Assembly (NCBI RefSeq): GCF_016793225.1
Contig: NZ_JAEUMN010000079.1
Coordinates: 51,872-115,871, forward strand
Length of the DNA stretch: 64,000 bases
Direction: 5' to 3'
From: Phenylobacterium sp.
Lineage (GTDB): Bacteria; Pseudomonadota; Alphaproteobacteria; Caulobacterales; Caulobacteraceae
In this document: positions 17,175-24,388 of the stretch, one piece after another
Position numbering within the stretch: position 1 is the first letter of the stretch
Layout of the letters: every line of letters starts with the position of its first letter
Notes under the pieces: model-generated
Told to the model about the DNA's origin: nothing
What the model saw: the letters and a program-made list of their open reading frames with translations, nothing else
Database searches by the model: none
Position numbers and translations under genes: made by a program

Positions 17175-17751
17175 GCGGCGACAGCTTCTCGGCCAGCTCG
17201 ATCACCCGGGCGGCCATCACGCCGAGCAGCTGCGCCGGCAGCGCCTCCTTCAGCTTGCCGTTCTCGTCGAACGCCGTGGCGGCGGCCGGGATCAGCACCT
17301 GTTCGGTCGCCACGACGGTCTGGATGGTGCCCAGGATCTGGCGCAGGTGGGTCACGCCGCGCAGGCCGCCGAAGGGGCTGATGGACGCGCCCATGATCCC
17401 GGCCACCTTGCCGCGGAAGCCCGCGATGATGGTCGCCGGCTGGTCCTCGAAGGGCCGCGAGGCCCAGTCGATGGCGTTCTTCAGGACGCCGCTGATCGAG
17501 CCGTTGTACTCGGGCGAGGCGATCAGGAAGCCGTGGTGCGTGAGAAAAAGCGCCCGCAGGTCCCGCGCCCCCTGCGGATAGGCCGTCCGCTCCAGGTCGG
17601 CGTCGTAGAGCGGCAGGTCGAAGTCCTTCAGGTGGATGGACGTCACCTCGGCGCCGCGGTCCCGCGCCTCGGCCACGGCCAGGTCCAGGAGCGCCTGGTT
17701 CAGCGATCCGGCGCGCGTGCTGCCGGAGAAGGCGAGGAGCTTGACGGCCAT
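17164..17751 (-). CDS. NADPH-dependent FMN reductase family protein
   Basis: A 195-residue flavodoxin-fold reductase. GSTRAGSLNQALL near residue 10 binds the FMN phosphate, and SPEYNGSISGVLKNAIDW near 79-96 is the family signature. It could supply reduced flavin to the two-component monooxygenase at 3139, or act as a quinone or azo reductase. It lies 15 bases downstream of the MarR gene on the same strand, so they are probably co-transcribed, the common layout of a MarR regulator with an oxidoreductase. Confidence 0.87.
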   Translation of the reverse strand: MAVKLLAFSGSTRAGSLNQALLDLAVAEARDRGAEVTSIHLKDFDLPLYDADLERTAYPQGARDLRALFLTHHGFLIASPEYNGSISGVLKNAIDWASRPFEDQPATIIAGFRGKVAGIMGASISPFGGLRGVTHLRQILGTIQTVVATEQVLIPAAATAFDENGKLKEALPAQLLGVMAARVIELAEKLSPPTA

Positions 17752-17766
17752 TCTGGTTTCGGTCCT

Positions 17767-18246
17767 TCAGACGGAGGAATCGGAGTTGGCGTCCTCGCCC
17801 ACGTCCTCGGCGAGGTTGCGGGCGACCTGGCTCAGGGCCTTCTTCAGGACGGCCACGTCCCGCTCGGACAGCCCCTTCAGGGCGATGGCGTTCACCTCGG
17901 CGACGGCCGGCAGCAGCAGGGGCTGCAGCGCCCTGGCCTGCGGCGTCAGGAACACGTGCACCTTGCGCCGATCCTCGTCGCTCTTGCGGCGGACGACGAA
18001 GCCGCTGCGTTCGAGGCTCTTGAGGGCGATGACGGTCGTGGGCTCGCGCATCCCTACCCGCCGGCTCAGCTCGCGCTGGGTGATCCCGTCCTCTCTCCAG
18101 AGCACGCGCAGGAACCGCCACTGCCCGCTCGAGACGCCGTGCGGCGCGGTGCGCATCTCGAGCGCCCGCGAGAACGAGCGGAAGGCGATGCGGGTCAGGT
18201 AGCCGATGCTGTTGCCGGGATCGGCGTAGACTTGGATATCCGTCAT
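17767..18246 (-). CDS. MarR-family transcriptional regulator
   Basis: A 159-residue winged-helix regulator. ITQRELSRRVGMREPTTVIALKSLERSGFV is the recognition region and KSDEDRRKVHVFLT the wing with the DxRR signature. ATG 18246 is chosen because MTDIQVYADP follows GGAAGG and an upstream extension is low in family likeness. Divergent from the MetE-like gene; a perfect TTAG-N4-CTAA repeat (18336-18351) lies in the shared region about 90 bases upstream. It is the best in-window candidate for the protein reading the eight O sites, since the other MarR gene sits beside a different palindrome. Promoter-proximal autoregulation would be expected; this is inference. Confidence 0.88.
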   Translation of the reverse strand: MTDIQVYADPGNSIGYLTRIAFRSFSRALEMRTAPHGVSSGQWRFLRVLWREDGITQRELSRRVGMREPTTVIALKSLERSGFVVRRKSDEDRRKVHVFLTPQARALQPLLLPAVAEVNAIALKGLSERDVAVLKKALSQVARNLAEDVGEDANSDSSV

Positions 18247-18335
18247 GGGCCCGAGCCTTCCACCGTCCGCGCCGCACTGCAATCCGGCCACCCACCACCC
18301 CGCGTTGACAGGCCCATCCACCGACCCTACCGATA

Positions 18336-18351
18336 CATTAGAATACTAATG
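18336..18351. promoter_or_regulatory. Regulon operator O3 (perfect copy)
   Basis: CATTAGAATACTAATG: perfect six-base arms around AATA. It lies between the MarR gene and the MetE-like gene, 14 bases upstream of the latter's ATG. TTGACA at 18305-18310 is a possible -35, though no well-spaced -10 is clear. Confidence 0.7.
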
Positions 18352-18365
18352 ATTTGGAACGTCCG

Positions 18366-19424
18366 ATGGTGCTGCCCGGCCTGCCGCTCCTGCCCACCAC
18401 GATCGTCGGCAGCTACCCGCAGCCGGACTGGCTCATCGACCGGGAGGGATTGAAGTCCCGGTTGCCGCCGCGCGTGCGCGCGCAGGAGCTGTGGCGCATC
18501 AAGGACCCGCAGCAACTGGCCGACGCCCAGGAGGCGGCGACGCTGGTGGCGGTCAGCGACCAGAAGCTGGCGGGGATCCACATCGTCGGCGACGGCGAGA
18601 TGCGCCGGGAAAGTTACTCAAATCGGTTGGCGACCTCGCTCGCGGGCATCGAGACGGATCCGCCGGGGCAGGCGATGGACCGGACGGGCAAGATGAACCC
18701 GGTGCCCCGGGTCGCGGGGCCGATCCGCCGCACCTCGCCCATCGAGTCGCAGGACGCCGCCTTTCTGAAGGCGCGCGCGGGATGCCCGGTGAAGATCACC
18801 ATCCCGGGCCCCTTCACCATGACCCAGCAGGCGCAGAACGACCACTATCCCGACATGGCCGCCCTGGCGCTGGACTACGCCGACGCCGTCAACGCCGAGG
18901 CGCGGGACCTGTTCGCCGCGGGCGTCGACATCGTGCAGCTGGACGAGCCCTACCTGCAGGCCAAGGCGGACGAGGCGCGCAGCTTCGCCATCGAGGCCAT
19001 CAACCGGGCCGTGAAGGGTGTCGGCGGCGTCACCGCCCTGCACATCTGCTTCGGCTACGCCCACGTCCACCAGGGGGCCAGCAAGCCGGGCGGCTACGCG
19101 TTCCTGGAGGAACTCGAGGACTCCCACATCGACATCATCTCGATCGAGGCGGCCCAGCCCAGACTCGACCCGTCGATCCTGCGGGAGCTGCCGACCAAGC
19201 ACATCATGTACGGCGTGATCGACCTGAACGATCCCGACGTGGAGACGCCCGAGGTGGTGGCGGACCGCATCCGCCAGGCCCTGCCCTACATCGACGCCGA
19301 GCGCCTGCTGATCGCCCCGGACTGCGGCATGAAGTACATCAGCCGCGAGACCGCCTTCGGCAAGCTGAAGGCCATGGCCGACGGCGCGGCGATCGTGCGC
19401 CGGGAGCTGACCGGCTCAGACTGA
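18366..19424 (+). CDS. MetE-family (cobalamin-independent methionine synthase C-terminal-like) protein
   Basis: A 352-residue protein of the single-domain MetE/UROD-like family. TTIVGSYPQPDW opens the barrel, and zinc ligands are visible as His226-x-Cys228 (LHICFGYAH), Glu261 and Cys320 (APDCGMKY). Relatives transfer methyl or alkyl groups between thiols: small methionine synthases and epoxyalkane:coenzyme M transferase belong here. It lacks the N-terminal half of full-length MetE (~750 residues), so folate-dependent methionine synthesis is not assured. The start is ATG 18366, just after operator O3; TTG 18354 is possible. The gene overlaps the convergent hydrolase-like gene by nine bases. 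In this setting a role in thiol or methyl chemistry of the catabolic pathway is plausible but unproven. Confidence 0.83.
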   Translation: MVLPGLPLLPTTIVGSYPQPDWLIDREGLKSRLPPRVRAQELWRIKDPQQLADAQEAATLVAVSDQKLAGIHIVGDGEMRRESYSNRLATSLAGIETDPPGQAMDRTGKMNPVPRVAGPIRRTSPIESQDAAFLKARAGCPVKITIPGPFTMTQQAQNDHYPDMAALALDYADAVNAEARDLFAAGVDIVQLDEPYLQAKADEARSFAIEAINRAVKGVGGVTALHICFGYAHVHQGASKPGGYAFLEELEDSHIDIISIEAAQPRLDPSILRELPTKHIMYGVIDLNDPDVETPEVVADRIRQALPYIDAERLLIAPDCGMKYISRETAFGKLKAMADGAAIVRRELTGSD

Positions 19425-20126
19425 GGCCTGTCCGGCCAGCCAGTCGGCCAGCAGGCGATTCGTGGCGTGGGGCCGCTCCAGCGTCGGCAGGTGGCCGCAG
19501 TCGTCGATCGTCACGCCCCGGGCGCCGGGAACGCCGCCGACGATCTCCTCGAAGTGCGCCTGCGTGGTGATCCCGTCCTGGGAGCCCCTGACCACCAGGG
19601 TGGGCGTGGTGATCGCCGGCAGTCCAGGCCGGCTGTCGGCGCGCGCCATGATCGCCCTCTGCTGGCGCAGGAAGGTCTCGGCGCCGGTGTCCGCCGCCAT
19701 GCGCCGCACGACCTCGAGCAGCGGCGCGTCCTCCCGCCGGGCCGGGTGGACGAGGATCGGAATGCGCTCCTCGACGACCTCGGCGAAGCGGCCCGCCTCC
19801 ACCAGCCGGATGTAGCCCTGCCGCCGCTCCGTCTGGGCCGGTCCGTCGTTGGGCGCGAGGGTGGCGATCAGGACCAGGCTCGCGAGCCGCTCGGGCGCGC
19901 GGCGGGCGACCTCGAAGGCCGTGAAGCCGCCCATGGCGTGGGCGACCAGGTGGAAGCGTTCGGGCGCCTCGGCGAGCAGCCGATCGGCCATGCCGCCGAT
20001 GGTCTCGTCCCGCGTGTGGTCGGACAGGCGAAGGTCGTAGTCCCGTGACAAGCCCGCGATCTGCGGGGCCCAGCATTCGGCGGTGAGCAGCTGCCCAGAG
20101 GCGAAGACGACGGCAGGACGCGGCAT
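19416..20126 (-). CDS. Alpha/beta hydrolase-fold protein lacking the nucleophile serine
   Basis: A 236-residue alpha/beta hydrolase-fold protein, last gene of the kinase operon. The elbow normally written G-H-S-M-G-G reads AHAMGG here: Ala64 (codon GCC) replaces the nucleophile Ser. The acid (GSQDGIT) and His (DDCGHLPTLERP) remain. It may be non-hydrolytic, as in hydroxynitrile-lyase-like or cofactor-free dioxygenase branches, or structural; a single-base change from TCC also allows recent loss of function. Its ATG shares one base with the preceding stop (TGATG), so it is still translated with the operon. No signal peptide. Confidence 0.8.
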   Translation of the reverse strand: MPRPAVVFASGQLLTAECWAPQIAGLSRDYDLRLSDHTRDETIGGMADRLLAEAPERFHLVAHAMGGFTAFEVARRAPERLASLVLIATLAPNDGPAQTERRQGYIRLVEAGRFAEVVEERIPILVHPARREDAPLLEVVRRMAADTGAETFLRQQRAIMARADSRPGLPAITTPTLVVRGSQDGITTQAHFEEIVGGVPGARGVTIDDCGHLPTLERPHATNRLLADWLAGQASV

Positions 20127-21073
20127 CAGACCACCTGGTGGACCAGCGGCCGGCCCGAGCCCAGCCGCGCGCAGTTGTCGAACGCGACCGTCAGGCTGCG
20201 GTCAAGCGTCTCGGGTGTCAGCCAGGCCATGTGCGGGGCCACGACGACGTTGGGCAGGGCCAGCAGCGGGTTGGTCGGATCCACCGGTTCCTGGGCGAAG
20301 ACGTCGAGCCCGGCGCCCCGCAGCCGCCCCGACTGCAGCGCTTCGAGCAGGGCCGGCTCGTCGACGAGCCCGCCGCGGGCGGTGTTCACCAGGATCGCGC
20401 CGGGTCGCATGGCGGCCAGCGCCTCGGCGTCGATCAGGTGTTCGGTCTCCGGGGTGAGCGGCAGGTGCAACGAGACGATGTCCGCCTCGGCCAGCAGTTC
20501 GGGCAGGGTGCGGAACGGCGCGGCGACCTCGGGCTTGGCGCTGCGGGCGGTGTAGATCACCCGGGCCCCCAGCGCTTCCACCACCGGCCCAAGCCGTGAC
20601 GCCGAGGCGCCGTAGCCGACAAACCCCACCGTCCGCCCGGCGATCTCGCCGGCGCCGTCCACCAGGTCGGGATCGGGCGCCCAGCCATCCCCGCGCCGGG
20701 TCAGCGGATCCAGGTAGGAGATCCGGCGCAGGACGGCGAGCATCAGGGTCAGCGCCATCTCGGCCACGGCCTGGCTGTTCGTGCCCGGCATGTTGCAGAC
20801 CGCGACGCCGGCGTGCTTGGCCGCCTCCAGGTCGATGGTGTTCACGCCGACGCCCAGCTTCTGGATCAGCCGCAGCTTCGGCGCGCCCGCGATCATCTGC
20901 GCGGTCACCGGCTTGAGCACATGCAGAAGGACGTCCGCGTCGGCGATCTCGCGCGCGAAGCCGGCGTCATCCGTCTCGTCGACGACCACGGCGTCGACGC
21001 CCGCCGCGGCCGCCTGCGCGGCGAGCGCGGCGCGGAAGCCGCGGCTGGCGCGGTAGTGGAGCACCGCCTTCAT
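20126..21073 (-). CDS. D-isomer specific 2-hydroxyacid dehydrogenase
   Basis: A 315-residue NAD-dependent dehydrogenase of the phosphoglycerate dehydrogenase family, interconverting a 2-hydroxyacid and a 2-oxoacid. The cofactor turn is GFVGYGASASRLG, where the usual third Gly of GxGxxG is Ala. Catalytic residues are Arg in NTARGGLVDE, Glu in DVFAQEPVDP and His in APHMAWLTPE. Length matches the short, regulatory-domain-free members. ATGA overlap with the enolase-like gene upstream and TGATG with the hydrolase-like gene downstream show tight coupling, so it should act in the same pathway as these two rather than in serine synthesis. Confidence 0.88.
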   Translation of the reverse strand: MKAVLHYRASRGFRAALAAQAAAAGVDAVVVDETDDAGFAREIADADVLLHVLKPVTAQMIAGAPKLRLIQKLGVGVNTIDLEAAKHAGVAVCNMPGTNSQAVAEMALTLMLAVLRRISYLDPLTRRGDGWAPDPDLVDGAGEIAGRTVGFVGYGASASRLGPVVEALGARVIYTARSAKPEVAAPFRTLPELLAEADIVSLHLPLTPETEHLIDAEALAAMRPGAILVNTARGGLVDEPALLEALQSGRLRGAGLDVFAQEPVDPTNPLLALPNVVVAPHMAWLTPETLDRSLTVAFDNCARLGSGRPLVHQVV

Positions 21074-22371
21074 GCGAGGCCCGCCGCCACCGAGGGCGCG
21101 AACGCGGAGGGGCCGGCGAACACGGCGTCCGCGCCCATGGCCTCCTCGATCCGCAGCAGCTCGTTCCACTTCGCCATCCGTTCCGAGCGCGCGAAGCTGC
21201 CGACCTTGATCTGCCCGGCGTCCCAGCCGGTGGCGAGATGGGCGATGCTGACGTCCTCGGTCTCGCCCGAGCGGGCCGAGACGATGGCCCCCCAGCCCAG
21301 GGCCCGCGCCGCATCCAGCGCCGCCTTGGCCCGCGAGACGAGCCCCGCCTGGTTCACCTTGACCAGCACCGCGTTGCCCGCGCCGGCGGCCGCGGCCCGG
21401 CGCACACGCTCGGCGCTGGTCACCAGGATGTCGTCGCCGATGAGCTGGACGCGATCGCCGTAGGCGCGGGTGGCCTGGCCGAAGCCGTCGAGGTCGTCCT
21501 GCGAGACCGGATCCTCGATGGAGAGGATGGGGTAGCGCCGCACCCAGTCGGCCACCTGTTCGACCATCTCGGCGGTGGACAGCTCGCGCGTCTCCAGGCC
21601 CAGGCGGTAGCGGCCGCCGCCCACGTCCAGTTCGTTGGCCGCGATGTCCAGCGAGATGAACACGTCCTCGCCCGGCCGGTGGCCCGAACGCTCGATGGAC
21701 TGCGTCAGCGCCTGGAGCGCGTCCTCGTTGGAGTCGAAGGCCGGCCACCAGCCGCCCTCGTCGGCGGCCCCTGCCAGGCGGCCCGTCTCGGCCATCAGCC
21801 GGCCGGCGGCGTGGAACACGTCGGCGGTCACCTCCAGCGCCTCGCGCACGCTGTCGGCCTTCGGGACCATCACCATGAAGTCCTGGACGTCGGTGCGCCG
21901 GCCCGCGTGGGCGCCGCCGCCGAAGATCTGGATCTCCGGCAGGGGCACGCGGACCTTCCGCCCCTGGGCCAGGTGCGCCCACAGCGGCAGGCCCTCGGCC
22001 GCGGCCGCGGCGTGCAGCGCCGCCAGCGAGACCGCGACGGTGGCGTTGCCGCCCAGGCGGCCAAGGTTCGGCGTGCCGTCCAGGGCCTCCAGCCGCGCGT
22101 CGAGCGCCGCCTGGTCGGCCGCGTCCGCGCCCGCGAGCGCCGCGGCGATCTCGCCGTTCACGCCGGCGACGGCGCGGTCGACGCCCAGGCCGCCGAAGCG
22201 GGCGCCCCCGTCGCGCAGTTCGTGCGCCTCGTGCGCGCCGCGCGAGGCCCCGGCGGGCGCACAGGCGCGGCCGGTCGCGCCGCCGGCCAGGGCCACCTCG
22301 GCCTCCACCGTAGGCCGCCCGCGCGAATCCCAGACCTGCCGGGCGCGCACCGCCGTGATCGTCGTCTTCAT
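21070..22371 (-). CDS. Enolase-family protein with altered active site
   Basis: A 433-residue homologue of true enolase (2-phosphoglycerate dehydratase), full length. Retained, in yeast numbering, are the metal ligands Asp246 (D242 here), Glu295 (E286) and Asp320 (D313), the base Lys345 (K338), Lys396 (K389), His159 (H155) and Glu211 (E205). Changed are His373 to Ala366 (SARSGETED instead of SHRSGETED), Glu168 to Asp164, Ser36 to Ala40 and Thr40 to Arg44 in the mobile loop, and NGG to FGG near 150. These are phosphate and substrate contacts, so a non-glycolytic substrate is likely. Overlaps the kinase gene upstream and the dehydrogenase downstream by ATGA. The housekeeping enolase would be expected elsewhere in the genome. 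Confidence 0.85.
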   Translation of the reverse strand: MKTTITAVRARQVWDSRGRPTVEAEVALAGGATGRACAPAGASRGAHEAHELRDGGARFGGLGVDRAVAGVNGEIAAALAGADAADQAALDARLEALDGTPNLGRLGGNATVAVSLAALHAAAAAEGLPLWAHLAQGRKVRVPLPEIQIFGGGAHAGRRTDVQDFMVMVPKADSVREALEVTADVFHAAGRLMAETGRLAGAADEGGWWPAFDSNEDALQALTQSIERSGHRPGEDVFISLDIAANELDVGGGRYRLGLETRELSTAEMVEQVADWVRRYPILSIEDPVSQDDLDGFGQATRAYGDRVQLIGDDILVTSAERVRRAAAAGAGNAVLVKVNQAGLVSRAKAALDAARALGWGAIVSARSGETEDVSIAHLATGWDAGQIKVGSFARSERMAKWNELLRIEEAMGADAVFAGPSAFAPSVAAGLA

Positions 22372-23366
22372 CGCGCCTCCAGCGCCCTGCCCCATTCCGC
22401 CGCCAGCCCGTCGAGCCCATCCACGTCGGCCGCGATCAGCCGCCGGGCCGTCCCGCGCACGAACGCCTTGTCGGCGTCGGCCTGGAGGTACTCGGCGGGG
22501 GACTTGCCGTCCACGCGGGCCAGCAGGATCGCCGCCGCGAGCCTCGCCGCGCGGGCGTCCAGGCCTGCGGGAGCCTCCCAGGTCACGCCGGCGAGGTAGG
22601 CGGCCTGCAGGCGCGCCAGAGCCGCCAGGTAGGCCGGCGCATGTGCGGGCTTCCACACCGTCTTCAGATGCAGATGGGCCGTGCAGAAGGCGAGATCGAA
22701 GGCCGGATCGCCATACCACGCGCACTCCGCGTCCAGCAGCACCGGGCCGGCCGGTCCGTGCAGGATGTTCTTGGGGCTCGCGTCGCCGTGCACCAGCGAG
22801 ATGCGCCGCGCCGCCGTCGTGTCCGCCAGGTCGACCAGACGCCGCGCCAGGTCCGGGTGCGCCAGCGCCGCGTGCCGGAAGAACGGCGCCAGGCGCAGCT
22901 CCTCGAAGAGCGCCGTGGTGTCGAACCGGGCCGCCAGCGCCGGGTCCCCCGCGGCGCCCGCATGCAGCGCCGCGAGCAGCGAGCCCACGCGGGCGGCGAA
23001 GTCGGCGTCCACCTCTCCCGCGGCCAGGTCGGACTTCCAGACGCTGTGCGCGGCGGGGTCGAAGAAGGTCATGACGAAGAGGTGCGCGTCGCGATCCTCG
23101 TAGATCACCTTGGGGATCGCGCCCCCGGCGAACGGCTCGGACGCGCGAAGCCATTCCACCTCGTAATGCGAACGCTCCACGGGCGCGCGCCAGTCGGCCG
23201 CCACGCGCAGCTTGGGCAGGGCCCGCTTGACGCCATAGACGCCATGGGCCGTCTCGAGCCGGAACACGTCGCTGGACACGCCGCCCGTCAGCGGCTCGAG
23301 GCGCGCGACGTCGCCGTCGGCCAGGAAGCCGCCGCGCCTCAGAGCGTCCAGGATCTCGGCCGACAT
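22368..23366 (-). CDS. Aminoglycoside phosphotransferase-fold small-molecule kinase
   Basis: A 332-residue kinase of the APH/choline-kinase fold, first gene of the four-gene operon. Brenner motif LVHGDASPKNIL (His193, Asp195) gives the catalytic aspartate, and LLDAECAWYGDPAFDLA (Asp212) the metal-binding aspartate. An N-terminal glycine-rich loop LTGGVSSDVFRL binds ATP. Such proteins phosphorylate a hydroxyl of a small molecule; with an enolase homologue and a hydroxyacid dehydrogenase next to it, a hydroxyacid or sugar-acid substrate is a reasonable guess, not a conclusion. Methylthioribose kinase is an alternative. Operator O4 lies nine bases before the ATG. Confidence 0.85.
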   Translation of the reverse strand: MSAEILDALRRGGFLADGDVARLEPLTGGVSSDVFRLETAHGVYGVKRALPKLRVAADWRAPVERSHYEVEWLRASEPFAGGAIPKVIYEDRDAHLFVMTFFDPAAHSVWKSDLAAGEVDADFAARVGSLLAALHAGAAGDPALAARFDTTALFEELRLAPFFRHAALAHPDLARRLVDLADTTAARRISLVHGDASPKNILHGPAGPVLLDAECAWYGDPAFDLAFCTAHLHLKTVWKPAHAPAYLAALARLQAAYLAGVTWEAPAGLDARAARLAAAILLARVDGKSPAEYLQADADKAFVRGTARRLIAADVDGLDGLAAEWGRALEAR

Positions 23367-23374
23367 CCCGCTTT

Positions 23375-23390
23375 CGTTAGAAGGCTAAGC
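23375..23390. promoter_or_regulatory. Regulon operator O4
   Basis: CGTTAGAAGGCTAAGC, TTAG-N4-CTAA with outer C/G pairing, directly upstream of the kinase operon start on the minus strand. Confidence 0.6.
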
Positions 23391-23407
23391 GATCGGCGTC
23401 CAGCGGC

Positions 23408-23698
23408 TCAGACCGCGTCATAGACCTCGACCACGGTCCGCTCGGCGATCAGCGGCGCCATGCGGGGGCGGTTCGCCACGATGTGGGGCGCGGCGCGATG
23501 GGCCTCCAGGGCCGCGTCGTCGTCGTAGAGCTCCATCACCACGTAGCTGTCCGGATCCTGGCGCGAGCGCACCAGCTGGTAGAGCCGGTTGGCCGGCTCG
23601 TTCGCCCGCACGCCCTTCGCCTGCTCGGCGAACGCCGCCTCGAACTCCGCGCCCTTGCCCGCCACCACCTTCACGCGGGCGATCACACCGATCGTCAC
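23408..23698 (-). CDS. Antibiotic biosynthesis monooxygenase (ABM) domain protein
   Basis: A 96-residue single ABM/dimeric alpha-beta barrel domain. It opens MTIGVIARVKVVAGKGAEFEAAF and contains ELYDDDAALEAHRAAPH, the conserved second helix with His. Such proteins are cofactor-free monooxygenases or isomerases of quinone-like rings, or binding proteins. GTG 23698 is preceded by GGGAGGAA. Last gene of a five-gene set with TonB receptor, VOC protein, MFS transporter and CMD protein. Confidence 0.82.
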   Translation of the reverse strand: MTIGVIARVKVVAGKGAEFEAAFAEQAKGVRANEPANRLYQLVRSRQDPDSYVVMELYDDDAALEAHRAAPHIVANRPRMAPLIAERTVVEVYDAV

Positions 23699-23715
23699 AG
23701 GGTTCCTCCCAAAGC

Positions 23716-24354
23716 TCACGCGCCGCCGCGTTCGGCCCAGACCGGATCGCGCCAGTCCTGCACCCCGCCCTGCTCGGGCGCAGGGATCTCGACCACGCGC
23801 TCGGGCACGTCGTCGTACTCGAGGCGCAGCGCCTTCGTGCTGGTGGCGTGCAGCGCATACATGTTCACGAAGTAGGTCAGCATCAGGATGTGGTCTTCCG
23901 GCAGCGCCTTGCGCAGCGCCGCGAACACGCAGTCGTGCACCCGTCCGCCTTCGAGGATCATCCCGTCCACATAGGCCAGCACCGCGCGCTCGGCGTCGCT
24001 GAAGACGTCCGAGATCGTCCAGTAGGGCACGGCGCGGACCTTCTCCTCGCTCACGCCCGCGCGGCGCGCCGACTTCGAGTGCTGGGAGAAGACGAAGTGG
24101 CTCCCGCGCGCGTAGCCCGTCCGCAGCACGGCCAGCTCGCGCAGCTGGGGATCGAGCGGGCAGTCGCCCGCCGGATAGGCCCGGAACGCGCGCAGGATCC
24201 CCGGCACCCGCGCCCAGGCGGTCCACCAGTTGCCCGGGGTCCCCGTGGCCGTGCCCGGCTCCTCCACCGGATCGCGGGCGCCGAAGACCTCGGCGTAGAA
24301 GGCCAGGACGTCCTCGGGCGCCTTGCTGCGGGAAAGGGGCGTTACGCGGGGCAT
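23716..24354 (-). CDS. Carboxymuconolactone decarboxylase (CMD) family protein
   Basis: A 212-residue CMD-fold protein. EPGTATGTPGNWWTAWARVP and GSHFVFSQHSKSARRAGVSEEKV carry the conserved His and downstream helix; the AhpD-type redox CxxC is absent. It is a close paralogue of the protein at 31960, which has SQHCKS at the same place. PcaC at 36834 is a separate, shorter family member, so this copy probably has another substrate. The start is ATG 24354 with a CAGGAG site. Lies between the MFS and ABM genes in one minus-strand operon. Confidence 0.83.
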   Translation of the reverse strand: MPRVTPLSRSKAPEDVLAFYAEVFGARDPVEEPGTATGTPGNWWTAWARVPGILRAFRAYPAGDCPLDPQLRELAVLRTGYARGSHFVFSQHSKSARRAGVSEEKVRAVPYWTISDVFSDAERAVLAYVDGMILEGGRVHDCVFAALRKALPEDHILMLTYFVNMYALHATSTKALRLEYDDVPERVVEIPAPEQGGVQDWRDPVWAERGGA

Positions 24355-24388
24355 CAGCGAACTCCTGACGACGTTCGGAAAATGGGTT

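Noticed and set aside
18366-19424. metE, full methionine synthase
   Set aside because: Only the C-terminal catalytic barrel is present; the N-terminal half of MetE is missing, and the location is in a catabolic regulon.
21070-22371. Housekeeping glycolytic enolase
   Set aside because: His373 and other substrate-contact positions are changed, and the neighbours are a kinase and a hydroxyacid dehydrogenase rather than the usual housekeeping genes.
23716-24354. Second pcaC
   Set aside because: Much longer than PcaC, different active-site surroundings and outside the pca operon; kept as a CMD-family protein of unknown substrate.
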